A stretch of DNA of 64,000 bases from Haladaptatus pallidirubidus. Lineage in GTDB: Archaea; Halobacteriota; Halobacteria; Halobacteriales; Haladaptataceae. This document shows positions 8,966 to 17,224 of the stretch, piece after piece; the stretch's first letter is position 1; every line of letters begins with the position of its first letter. The stretch spans positions 372,001 through 436,000 of the forward strand of contig NZ_CP085305.1 of assembly GCF_020700235.1 (NCBI RefSeq), written 5' to 3'. Made by a program: the position numbers and the translations under genes. The notes under the pieces were generated by a model. It was given only the letters and a program-made list of their open reading frames with translations, searched no databases and was not told the origin of the DNA.

Positions 8966-11139
8966 CTGTTTCGCAAACTGAGTACGGGATTAGCAAGGAG
9001 GAAACGATCGTAGAAGTACAAAACGCGTCCGTCACATTCGACGTGGAACGAGGTGACTCGTACGTCCTCGATTCAGTCGATATCGACGTCCAACGCAACG
9101 AGGTTCTGGGTGTCGTCGGCGAGAGCGGGAGCGGGAAATCGATGCTTGCCTCCGCCCTCCTCGATGCTATCGTTGACCCGGGACAGCTAACCGGGGACAT
9201 CACCTACCATCCGAAACATGGCGAACCGGTTAGCGTCCTCGATCTCGACAGTTCGGACCTGGACGAATTCCGCTGGGAACAGATATCGATGGTGTTCCAG
9301 GGAGCGATGAGTTCGTTCAATCCGGTACGCTCGATTCGAACCCACTTCGTCGAGACGCTGAACGCGCACGATTACGACATCGATGAGGGAATGGAGCGCG
9401 CGAACCAACTCCTGAGGGATCTCTACCTCGATCCCGAACGCGTGCTCGACGCGTACCCGCACGAACTGAGCGGCGGAATGAAACAACGCGCGCTCATCGC
9501 GCTCTCGCTCATTCTCGAACCCGAAGTACTCGTCATGGACGAACCGACTGCGGCCCTCGACCTCCTGATGCAGCGGTCGATCATCTCGTTGCTTCAGCGG
9601 CTCAAGGAGCAATACGATCTCACGATCGTCTTCATCACGCACGACCTGCCCCTCATCGCCGATTTGGTCGATCGTATCGCAGTAATGTATGCGTTCGAAA
9701 TCATCGAACTCGGACCGATGAAAGAGGTGCTTGAGTCTCCGACCCATCCGTACACCCGACTGCTACTGAAATCGACGCCGAACCTCGAATCACCGATCGA
9801 GGAGATGCGACCAGTCGAAGGGAGCGCCCCCGCTCCGGTGAACGTTCCATCCGGCTGTTCGTTCCATCCACGGTGTCCGCTCGCGGACGGACTCTGTGAG
9901 GCCGACGATCCTGGTCCGTATCAGGTCAACGATCACCATCACGTTCACTGTCATCACTGGGAAGAATCGGCCGAAACCATCCCGATGTCGGACGATTTAT
10001 CGTCGTTGGACGGCTTTGGTGAGAGTTCTGTCGACGCGAGCAACGCGACCGGACATTCCGGCGGCGAACCGGTAGTTTCGATGCAGGACGTCGAAGTTCA
10101 TTTCGAGAAGGAGAAAGGATTTTTCGACTTCTTTTCCGACCGGGATGTCGTCAAGGCAGTTGACGGCATTTCGCTCGATATCTACGAGAACGACGTGATC
10201 GTTCTCGTCGGCGAGTCCGGTTGTGGCAAGACGACACTCGGAAAAACGGCTGTCGGACTCCAGCGCCCGACCGGCGGAAGCATCGAATATCGTGGGCACG
10301 ACATTTGGAACGTGCGGGATTCGAACGGTACTGGTGCCGTCTCGTGGGGTGACATCCGTCGCTCGCTCCAAATCGTCCACCAGGACCCCGGTAGTTCGCT
10401 GAATCCCCACCGCCGGGTGAAAGCCGCCCTAGATATGCCACTCAAGCGATGGCACGACGATCTGGACGGAAATGACCGAAAACAGCGCATCCTCGGGCTG
10501 CTCGAACACGTCGGCATGTCGCCCGCGGAGGATTACTTCGAACGATACCCGCACCAACTCTCCGGTGGTGAACAGCAACGCGTCGCCATCATCCGAGCGA
10601 TGCTGATGAACCCCGATCTCATCCTCGCCGACGAACCGGTGAGTGCGCTCGACGTGTCGCTGCGCGTCGAAATGATGGATCTGATGATACAGCTCCAGAA
10701 CATGTTCGACACGTCGTATCTGTTCGTCTCGCACGACCTCTCGAACGCACGGTACATCGCCGAGAAGACAGGCGGCCGCATCGGGGTTGTCTACCTCGGC
10801 GAACTCGTCGAAATCGGCCCGCCGGAGCAGATTATCAACGATCCACATCATCCCTACACGCAGGCCCTGCGGTGGGCGACGCCTGAACTAGCGCACGACG
10901 AGGAGGAGACGGTCGTCGACGAGTCGCCAATTAGGAAAATAGACATTCCAGACCCAACGAATCCACCGAGCGGCTGTCACTACCACACGCGATGTCCCGA
11001 AGCGCGCAAGGTCTGCCGGACGACGGCTCCTGACTCCTACAGTTCTGCGGACGACGAAACGCACCGAACGGCGTGTTTCCGCGTGGACGATACCCACGAA
11101 TACTGGGAGAGTGACTCCATCGTCGAAGGAGACGACTAA
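8962..11139 (+). CDS. Fused double ABC ATPase (DppD-DppF type)
   Basis: 725 residues containing two complete ATP-binding cassettes. The first has Walker A GESGSGKS at 53-60, signature LSGGMKQR near 169 and Walker B VLVMDEP. The second has GESGCGKT near 417, LSGGEQQR near 533 and LILADEP. Each half ends in the cysteine-bearing oligopeptide-transporter tail (PSGCSFHPRCPLADGLC and PSGCHYHTRCPEARKVC). In most bacteria DppD and DppF are separate; here one chain supplies both halves of the ATPase dimer for the permeases encoded just upstream. The ATGA overlap with dppC places it in the same operon. Confidence 0.92.
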   Translation: MTVSQTEYGISKEETIVEVQNASVTFDVERGDSYVLDSVDIDVQRNEVLGVVGESGSGKSMLASALLDAIVDPGQLTGDITYHPKHGEPVSVLDLDSSDLDEFRWEQISMVFQGAMSSFNPVRSIRTHFVETLNAHDYDIDEGMERANQLLRDLYLDPERVLDAYPHELSGGMKQRALIALSLILEPEVLVMDEPTAALDLLMQRSIISLLQRLKEQYDLTIVFITHDLPLIADLVDRIAVMYAFEIIELGPMKEVLESPTHPYTRLLLKSTPNLESPIEEMRPVEGSAPAPVNVPSGCSFHPRCPLADGLCEADDPGPYQVNDHHHVHCHHWEESAETIPMSDDLSSLDGFGESSVDASNATGHSGGEPVVSMQDVEVHFEKEKGFFDFFSDRDVVKAVDGISLDIYENDVIVLVGESGCGKTTLGKTAVGLQRPTGGSIEYRGHDIWNVRDSNGTGAVSWGDIRRSLQIVHQDPGSSLNPHRRVKAALDMPLKRWHDDLDGNDRKQRILGLLEHVGMSPAEDYFERYPHQLSGGEQQRVAIIRAMLMNPDLILADEPVSALDVSLRVEMMDLMIQLQNMFDTSYLFVSHDLSNARYIAEKTGGRIGVVYLGELVEIGPPEQIINDPHHPYTQALRWATPELAHDEEETVVDESPIRKIDIPDPTNPPSGCHYHTRCPEARKVCRTTAPDSYSSADDETHRTACFRVDDTHEYWESDSIVEGDD

Positions 11140-11199
11140 CTGCCACGAACTCGTCTTCTGTTGTCATCTTCACGTCGGTATCTCCGACGTTGACGCCCG

Positions 11200-12024
11200 T
11201 CAGTTGCCGTTTTCTCTGAACGCAGTATCATGCCATGCCAACCCCTTTCCGACAGCAGCGACGCCACCGTCGACGGGGAGGTTCGTCCCGGTGACGAACG
11301 ACGATTCCTCGGATGCAAGAAACAGGATCGCGTCGGCGATTTCGCGCGGCGTCCCCGCGCGCTTGAGGATACCGGGGCCGTCGGTGTGCGGCGTAGTTTT
11401 CTCTGAGAAAAATCGGTGCGCCTTCTCGTCGTCGTCCGGTAGGTGGTACTCGGTGATGACCCATCCCGGTGAGACGGCATTCACTCGGATTCCATTGGCA
11501 GCGTGGTCGCACGCCATGTCTCGTGTCATCGATAGTAGCGCACCTTTCGTGGCATCATACTGTGACCAGTTCGGGCGGCCAACTGCGGCCCCGTTCGATG
11601 CGACGTTTATGATAGACCCACCCTCCCTCATCAGTGGAATCAGGTGTTTCGAGCAAAACCCGACGCCCTTTACGTTCACCGCAAGGATTCGATCCCAGCT
11701 CGCTTCGTCCGCATCCGTTACGGGTTGCGGAACGGCACGGACGGCAGCGTTGTTCACGAGGACGTCAACGCTGCCGAGCTGGCCGTCCACTGTTTTCGCC
11801 ATCGCCGCCACCTGCTCCTCGTCGCCGATGTCGGCCGTCACGGCGATTGCATCTCGCCCCGTCTGCGCCCGTATATCAGCTGTCGTCGCTTCGGCAGACT
11901 CGCTGTGACGGTCGACCACGGCTACAGACGCTCCAGCTTCGGCAAGACGAATGCACGTCGCCGCTCCGATTCCGTTTCCACCGCCTGTGATGACTGCAAC
12001 AGCGCCTGACAATCGTTCGCACAT
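11200..12024 (-). CDS. Short-chain dehydrogenase/reductase (classical SDR)
   Basis: 274 residues from the ATG at 12024, which follows a TATA-like AGTTATGTTT by about 25 bp; the longer upstream frame is rejected. Seen are the cofactor motif TGGGNGIGAA near residue 11, NNAA near 90, the catalytic Ser in VASNGAA and the YxxxK pair (YDATK). The C-terminal FVTGTNLPVDGG is typical of the family. The enzyme oxidises or reduces a hydroxyl/keto group with NAD(P); the substrate is unknown. It is divergent from the lactonase-like gene at 12134 with 109 bp between them, so co-regulation is possible. Uronate, aldonate or deoxyhexulosonate substrates are plausible from context only. Confidence 0.83.
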   Translation of the reverse strand: MCERLSGAVAVITGGGNGIGAATCIRLAEAGASVAVVDRHSESAEATTADIRAQTGRDAIAVTADIGDEEQVAAMAKTVDGQLGSVDVLVNNAAVRAVPQPVTDADEASWDRILAVNVKGVGFCSKHLIPLMREGGSIINVASNGAAVGRPNWSQYDATKGALLSMTRDMACDHAANGIRVNAVSPGWVITEYHLPDDDEKAHRFFSEKTTPHTDGPGILKRAGTPREIADAILFLASEESSFVTGTNLPVDGGVAAVGKGLAWHDTAFRENGN

Positions 12025-12133
12025 AACGCTCCGTTTCCCGTTGGAAACATAACTACTTCGGTCGTCGGACGAAAAGTTGCGGGTAAACGGAACGCGTCGA
12101 AAACGACATATCCTCCAACTGTGACGTACTCCC

Positions 12134-13177
12134 ATGGTTCGTTCGCGGTTCGTAATGCTTGTGTGTTCGTCGCCCGGCGGCGGAAACAGTAGCGTTGTCA
12201 GCTATCGATTCGATTCCGCTACTGGGACGCTGACGGAATCAGCGACGTCGCCCGCAGAAAACCCATACTATCTCTCGGTTCACCCAACTGGAAAGTACGC
12301 GTACACGGTCGACCGGGTGTCGGATGGAATCGTATCCGCGTATCGAATCGATAGTTCGGATACGACCCTAACACGGGTAAACCGGCAGCCTAGTGGAGGT
12401 GCCGGCCCGTGTTACGTGAGCGTCAACCACGACGGAAGCTACGTTTTCGTTGCGAATTACGGCGGCGGAACTGTATCGGCACTACCGGTCGGCGACGACG
12501 GACGATTGGGTCGTGGAACGACGATTCGTTTCAAGGGTGAGAGTGAAAGCGGTGATACACATCCCCACTCCGCTGCGCTGGGTTCGGTCGAGAACATTGT
12601 TTACGTTCCTGACCTCGGGCGTGATCGAATCGTCACATTCCGGCTCAAACGGGACGGGACGCTGGATTCGACGGTGATTCCCGACGTGACAGTCCCGTCA
12701 GGAACCGGTCCGCGACATTTCGACTGCCATCCGAACGGACAGTTCGTGTACGTCGTAAACGAGTTGAACTCGACACTAACCGGGTTCGAGGTGGTTCAAG
12801 CGACCGGAGTGCTTCGCGAAATCGGGACGGTGAATACCGTGCTGTCACCGTTCGACGGCGAAAACAGTGCTTCCGACGTTCGTGTTCATCCGTCGGGGCA
12901 GTGGGCATACGCTTCGAATCGAGGTCACGACAGCATCGCGTTCTTTGCGGTTGACGATACCTGCGGTCAACTCGATCCACGAGGCACTGTTTGCGCGGGT
13001 GGACGAACTCCCCGCACCATTGCACTCGACCCAACCGGTCGGTTCCTTTTCGCAGCGAACAAAGATAGCGGCGGGGTGGCGGTGTTCGAAATCGATACCC
13101 GGACGGGAACCCCCTGTCTGGTGAGCGACTTTTCGGTTCCCAAACCGATGTGCGTACAGTTCGTCGAAAGTCGGTGA
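12134..13177 (+). CDS. Seven-bladed beta-propeller lactonase family protein (Pgl-like)
   Basis: 347 residues. It has regularly spaced propeller repeats such as YYLSVHPTGKYAYTVDR, CYVSVNHDGSYVFVANYGGG, RHFDCHPNGQFVYVVNEL and RTIALDPTGRFLFAAN. The HPHSAAL and GPRH motifs are typical of the lactonase (6-phosphogluconolactonase) propeller family. Members hydrolyse sugar lactones; muconate cycloisomerase-like relatives also exist. Next to a uronate dehydrogenase, the likely substrate is an aldaro-1,4-lactone, opened here as an alternative to the cycloisomerase route; this is inference. No signal peptide is present, so it is cytoplasmic. Confidence 0.8.
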   Translation: MVRSRFVMLVCSSPGGGNSSVVSYRFDSATGTLTESATSPAENPYYLSVHPTGKYAYTVDRVSDGIVSAYRIDSSDTTLTRVNRQPSGGAGPCYVSVNHDGSYVFVANYGGGTVSALPVGDDGRLGRGTTIRFKGESESGDTHPHSAALGSVENIVYVPDLGRDRIVTFRLKRDGTLDSTVIPDVTVPSGTGPRHFDCHPNGQFVYVVNELNSTLTGFEVVQATGVLREIGTVNTVLSPFDGENSASDVRVHPSGQWAYASNRGHDSIAFFAVDDTCGQLDPRGTVCAGGRTPRTIALDPTGRFLFAANKDSGGVAVFEIDTRTGTPCLVSDFSVPKPMCVQFVESR

Positions 13178-13272
13178 ACTGGTTTTGCACTCCGAACGCT
13201 CAAACCGTTTCCGCTATCCGAAGAGCGGCGAAGATTTATTCTCTTGCCGACTGCAGTCAGTAACGTACCACC

Positions 13273-13704
13273 ATGGAAACATTCGAATCCGACGGGCACG
13301 TTATCGTCCGTCTCGACCGCGGCGATCTGGCGCTCGAATCGCTCACCGACGCGTGTGAAAATCACGACGTTGACACTGGCGTTGTCGTCTCGGGTATCGG
13401 AACGTTCAGCAACTTGAACGTCCACTACGTGAATCGCACCGACCTCCCGGAGGAAAAAGCCGACCGAAACATACAGCTCACTCTCGATGGCTCGTGGGAG
13501 GTGACGAACGTCGGTGGAATTGTCGCCGACGGCGAGCCCCATCTGCATGTGACGGCGTTCAACGGCGACCGCACGGTCGGCGGACATCTCGAAACTGGAT
13601 GCGAGGTGAACGTTCTCGGGGAGTTCACCATCAGAAAGCTGGACGATTTCTCGCTCCACCGGCAACCCGGAGAAAACGCGGTCTCGCAACTCCAACGTCG
13701 GTGA
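13273..13704 (+). CDS. PPC/DUF296 domain protein
   Basis: 143 residues, a single PPC (plant and prokaryote conserved, DUF296) domain. Diagnostic elements are VVSGIGTFSNLNVHY near residue 40, GEPHLHVTAFNGD near 97 and VGGHLETGCEVNVLGEF near 110. These proteins form trimers; their biochemical role in prokaryotes is unclear, and in plants the domain is in AT-hook regulators. A TATA box (GATTTATTC, about 13231) precedes the start. A decayed homologue is at 31770-32159 ahead of cluster 2, so this family seems to travel with the uronate genes. Confidence 0.82.
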   Translation: METFESDGHVIVRLDRGDLALESLTDACENHDVDTGVVVSGIGTFSNLNVHYVNRTDLPEEKADRNIQLTLDGSWEVTNVGGIVADGEPHLHVTAFNGDRTVGGHLETGCEVNVLGEFTIRKLDDFSLHRQPGENAVSQLQRR

Positions 13705-13824
13705 CCGCATCCCAGCTGCGATGAATCGTGTTGTTACTATCCGGATTTTATACGACGATGTCGTCGGGTATCGCTGTGCAGAACTGTAGGGACAAAGCGT
13801 ACAGCACCGTTCGGAAGTGCTCGT

Positions 13825-14061
13825 TCAGTGGCGTTGCCACCAGATTATCGCGTATGCGGTGACACCGAATAAGAAGAGCGCCGTGCCCCAGACTGCATAT
13901 ATCGCCGCCCAGACACCGGTATTGATGATGAATCCGGCGACAAATAGGATCACACCCAATAGCGCGATGGTAAGGGTGACCGAATTTCGAATCGTCGCAA
14001 ACAGTTCAATCGCCGGGTTCGATCTGTCGCCAGTCTCGCTAGTTTCTTGCACTGAACTCAT
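13825..14061 (-). CDS. Small membrane protein, two predicted helices
   Basis: 78 residues if started at the ATG at 14061; the ATG at 14070 adds three. A TATA element (ATATATAC near 14084-14092, minus strand) favours 14061 or 14070 over the longer frame. It has a polar N-terminus and two hydrophobic segments (LTIALLGVILFVAGFIIN and IYAVWGTALFLFGVTAYAIIWW). I cannot assign a family or function. It lies between the PPC gene and the aldehyde dehydrogenase on the opposite strand. Confidence 0.55.
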   Translation of the reverse strand: MSSVQETSETGDRSNPAIELFATIRNSVTLTIALLGVILFVAGFIINTGVWAAIYAVWGTALFLFGVTAYAIIWWQRH

Positions 14062-14250
14062 TGATAGCATGGTACGTAGTAGCAGTATATATCGATTGGG
14101 GTGCCTTCGATTTGGGAGCACCCCAACCGAATCGGTTCGGTACATCGATATGGTCTCCTTACGACGGCCTCGTTCTTCAGTTCACTACAGAGAGACGGAC
14201 GTCACTTCCTACTCTTCATTTGTCGACACCAAAACCTTCGTATAGTGGCT

Positions 14251-14265
14251 GTGTGAATATCACAC
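14251..14265. promoter_or_regulatory. Palindrome GTGTGA-ATA-TCACAC in the ALDH promoter
   Basis: The perfect 6+3+6 palindrome lies between a TATA-like CGTATAGTGG (14239-14247) and the ATG at 14270, over the expected transcription start. A site here would block initiation when bound, so it looks like an operator. I saw no second copy in the window. Confidence 0.55.
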
Positions 14266-14269
14266 GAGG

Positions 14270-15721
14270 ATGTCGACAGAACACGGTAACTACATCGACG
14301 GAGACTGGATAGAATCAGAGTCGGGCGAGACGTTTGCGGTTTCCAACCCGGCAAACAAAAACGAGATACTGGGGACGTACCAGCAATCGACGAGCGATGA
14401 CGCGAAAGCCGCCATCGAAGCGGCAGTTGCGGCACAGGACGAGTGGGCTTCGACACCAGCCCCCGAGCGCGGAGCTGTTTTGAAACGAACGGCTGATGCA
14501 CTCGAAGCACGCAAAGACGAACTGACCAAGACGCTCACTACGGAGGAGGGCAAAACCCTCTCTGAGGCGGGTGGCGAGGTACAGCGTGCGATCGATATTT
14601 TCACCTACTACGCGGAGAAGACTCGTGACCTCGGCGGAACGATGAAAGCGGCGAGCGCCGGGAACAAACAGCTGTACACAAAGCTCGAACCGCTCGGAAC
14701 CGTCTCGCTCATCACGCCGTGGAATTATCCTATCGCCATTCCCGCGTGGAAGCTCGCACCCGCGCTCGCTACCGGCAACACGGTGGTTTTCAAACCCGCG
14801 TCCGCCGCGCCAGGGGTTTCGCTGAAGCTCGTCGAATGTCTCGAACAGGCCGGATTACCTAGTGGGGTCGTCAACTACGTAACGGGTTCCGGCAGTGATG
14901 TCGGCGCGCCGCTCTCGGAACACGGCGAAATCGATGCAGTGTCGTTCACTGGAAGCACTGCCATCGGGACGATAGTTGCCCAGACCGCGACGGAGGATTT
15001 GAAGCGCGTCCAGTGTGAGATGGGCGGGAAGAATCCGACAGTCGTTATGCCAAGTGCTGATCTCACCGACGCTGTTGACATCGTTGGCTCGGGGGCGTTC
15101 GGCGTCACCGGACAAGCGTGTACCGCCTGCTCACGTGCCATCGTCCACGAGGAGGTGTATGACGAGTTCGTCGCGGAAATCGTCGATTACGCGGAATCGC
15201 TGACAGTCGGAGACGGCACCGACGATGTCGATATGGGGCCGCACGTGACCGAGAGCGAACTTGACGAAACACTCGAATACGTCAATGTAGGTCGCGAAGA
15301 TGGAGCGACCCTCGAAACCGGCGGCAACCGCCTTACCGGTGACGAGTACGACGATGGCTACTTCGTCGAACCGACTGTCTTTTCGGACGTGAACGCCGAT
15401 ATGCGCATCGCTCAAGAGGAAATCTTCGGTCCGGTGTTGGCGGTACTTTCGGTTTCGGATTTCGAGGAAGCGGTTGCCGTCGCGAACGGCGTCGAGTTCG
15501 GCCTCTCAGCGAGTATCGTTACGGACGACCTTTCCGAAGGCCATAGGTTCATAGAGGGTGTCGAGGCGGGCGTCGCAAAGGTGAACGAGAAGACGACCGG
15601 TCTGGAGTTGCACGTTCCATTTGGTGGTTACAAACAGTCATCGACGAACACGTACCGCGAGCAGGGCGATGCTGGTCTTGACTTTTTTACCTCAATCAAG
15701 ACCGCATATCTGAACTACTGA
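14270..15721 (+). CDS. Aldehyde dehydrogenase, probably 2-oxoglutarate-semialdehyde dehydrogenase
   Basis: 483 residues, normal for the ALDH superfamily. The motifs are TPWNYPIAIPAWKLAPAL near residue 148, FTGST near 227, the catalytic Glu in CEMGGKNP near 250, the catalytic Cys in GQACTACSR near 285, and EEIFGPVLAV near 384. In the oxidative uronate route the KdgD product, 2,5-dioxopentanoate, must be oxidised to 2-oxoglutarate, and this is the only intact ALDH in the window. The assignment to that step rests on context. A frameshifted paralogue is at 33300-34725. Its promoter carries a palindrome at 14251. Confidence 0.88.
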   Translation: MSTEHGNYIDGDWIESESGETFAVSNPANKNEILGTYQQSTSDDAKAAIEAAVAAQDEWASTPAPERGAVLKRTADALEARKDELTKTLTTEEGKTLSEAGGEVQRAIDIFTYYAEKTRDLGGTMKAASAGNKQLYTKLEPLGTVSLITPWNYPIAIPAWKLAPALATGNTVVFKPASAAPGVSLKLVECLEQAGLPSGVVNYVTGSGSDVGAPLSEHGEIDAVSFTGSTAIGTIVAQTATEDLKRVQCEMGGKNPTVVMPSADLTDAVDIVGSGAFGVTGQACTACSRAIVHEEVYDEFVAEIVDYAESLTVGDGTDDVDMGPHVTESELDETLEYVNVGREDGATLETGGNRLTGDEYDDGYFVEPTVFSDVNADMRIAQEEIFGPVLAVLSVSDFEEAVAVANGVEFGLSASIVTDDLSEGHRFIEGVEAGVAKVNEKTTGLELHVPFGGYKQSSTNTYREQGDAGLDFFTSIKTAYLNY

Positions 15722-15779
15722 CCGCCGAGGCGGTCGAGATCCGAACATACGTCCGCGAACTATCGTGGGTCGGACGTGG

Positions 15780-16619
15780 TTACTCCGGCGGTGCCTCCCA
15801 CTCTTCGCTATCGTCTTGCGGATCGTATCCGATTTTTGCTCGCACGTGTTCGAGATCGAACCATCGTCGCCGGTTGTCGCTGATGCCGCTGAAGATATCA
15901 AACGTGACGGATTCGTCCTGCAGGCAGCAGTCGATTTGGTGAGCGAAATCCCGTCGCGACTGCCACGTCGCCTTCATACGTGCGACCTGTTCGTCGTACT
16001 CGGGATCGCTCCGCTCCCATTTGCCATCGTCCACTCCCGCTTCGGCGTCGCCATACGGATGGTCGTACGCCTCGTCGTTCACGGTGCAGATGCGAAGCGC
16101 GTAGAATCGCTTCGGATACTCGTAATTCTCGACGTAGTACCGACCGAAATCCTCCCCGAAACTGTTGGACGCGCCGTAGTAGGAGTCAGGACGGACGGGG
16201 TCGGTGTGGTCGATAACAAGGTCGTACGTGGGTGAGTACAGCTCCGGGCGGTGCTCCACCTCGTACATTCCCATGACGTGGTTCGTCGAACCGAAAACGA
16301 ACGACTCGACTTTCTCCCGGCGAGCCGCTTCGAGCGCGTTGTACATGCCGATAATGTTCGGTTCAAGGATATCGCCCCAATCACCGTCGGTGTAGGGATA
16401 GGCAGCAAGGTGGACGACAGCGTCCTGCCTCTCGAACGCATCTCTGACTTTCTCGTAGTTGGCGATGTCCCCGATTACGGTGTCGTAACCTCCGTAAGGG
16501 TGATCGTTCGGTCTGTCCGAACGGTTGTAGTACGTGAAGTCGTACTCGGGTCGGTCGTGGAGGTTGTCGATGATGGCTGTTCCACAGCGTCCGTAGGCAC
16601 CTGTCACTACGACGTCCAT
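15780..16619 (-). CDS. udh: Uronate dehydrogenase-like SDR (copy 1), catalytic Lys replaced by Asn
   Basis: 279 residues, the usual UDH length. It has VVTGAYGRCG for NAD binding, HLAAYPYTDGDW, and FGSTNHVMGMY, the STNH-type element seen in uronate dehydrogenases. UDH oxidises galacturonate or glucuronate to the aldaro-lactone with NAD. The usual YxxxK catalytic pair reads YGASN here, so Lys is Asn, while the paralogue at 39513 keeps YGSTK. It may still act, act on another substrate, or be impaired. A TATA element near 16639-16648 (minus strand) supports the ATG at 16619. It converges with the ALDH gene. Confidence 0.82.
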   Translation of the reverse strand: MDVVVTGAYGRCGTAIIDNLHDRPEYDFTYYNRSDRPNDHPYGGYDTVIGDIANYEKVRDAFERQDAVVHLAAYPYTDGDWGDILEPNIIGMYNALEAARREKVESFVFGSTNHVMGMYEVEHRPELYSPTYDLVIDHTDPVRPDSYYGASNSFGEDFGRYYVENYEYPKRFYALRICTVNDEAYDHPYGDAEAGVDDGKWERSDPEYDEQVARMKATWQSRRDFAHQIDCCLQDESVTFDIFSGISDNRRRWFDLEHVRAKIGYDPQDDSEEWEAPPE

Positions 16620-16705
16620 GCTGTTAGCTATGCATCTCGGTATTAAATAGCTACGTTCAGCGCCCGTTATTCGCCACTCGACGGGTACTCAGTCTCCACT
16701 GTGAA

Positions 16706-17170
16706 TTAATCCATTGCGGTGGTTACCAACCCGTCGAAGTTGAGGATCACCCGCTGCGTAATGTCGCCGAACAGCGCCTTTCCGGTCGGGGATCGTTTCT
16801 GTCCGCCGATAAACGCGTGGTCACACCCGCGCTTTTCCGCCAGGTCGAGTATCATACTTCCGAGTTCGTCCGATTCGACCACATCGCCGACGACTTCGTA
16901 CTCCACGTCATCGACCATCTTCGACAACGTTTCCTTGGCGAACTTTTCTCCGAACTGCACGGCGGCTTCTTGGGCAGTAAATTCCCCGTAGCTCGTCCGT
17001 TCGGTCTCCTCCGCGGTCGCGAGGGCGTCGAGTTGTTCTTCGAACTGCTCCGGCGTTATCCACGAAAACAGGATCAGCTTCGCGTCCGTGTTCCGTGCGA
17101 ATCGACTCGCTTCCTCGAGCAGGTTTCTATGCGTCTCGGTGTCGTCTATGACGACGAGTCCTCGTTGCAT
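16706..17170 (-). CDS. UspA-type universal stress domain protein
   Basis: 154 residues from the ATG at 17170, which sits about 27 bp after a TATA-like TTATTTGCTA. The first strand RGLVVIDDTETHRNLLEEA and the C-terminal GCDHAFIGGQKRSPTGKALFGDITQRVI are characteristic; the latter contains the G-x2-R/K-S-P-x-G-K-type ATP-binding loop of UspA domains. A nucleotide-binding stress or signalling role is usual; nothing specific links it to sugar metabolism except its position between UDH and the cycloisomerase. Confidence 0.8.
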   Translation of the reverse strand: MQRGLVVIDDTETHRNLLEEASRFARNTDAKLILFSWITPEQFEEQLDALATAEETERTSYGEFTAQEAAVQFGEKFAKETLSKMVDDVEYEVVGDVVESDELGSMILDLAEKRGCDHAFIGGQKRSPTGKALFGDITQRVILNFDGLVTTAMD

Positions 17171-17224
17171 CGGTCGTAGATGAATCCGCATAGCAAATAA
17201 ACCTAGCTACCGCGGAACAGTGAT

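Noticed and set aside
13249..13258. GACTGCAGTC palindrome before the PPC gene
   Set aside because: Ten bases of perfect symmetry around a common restriction-type core are expected by chance in a window this size.
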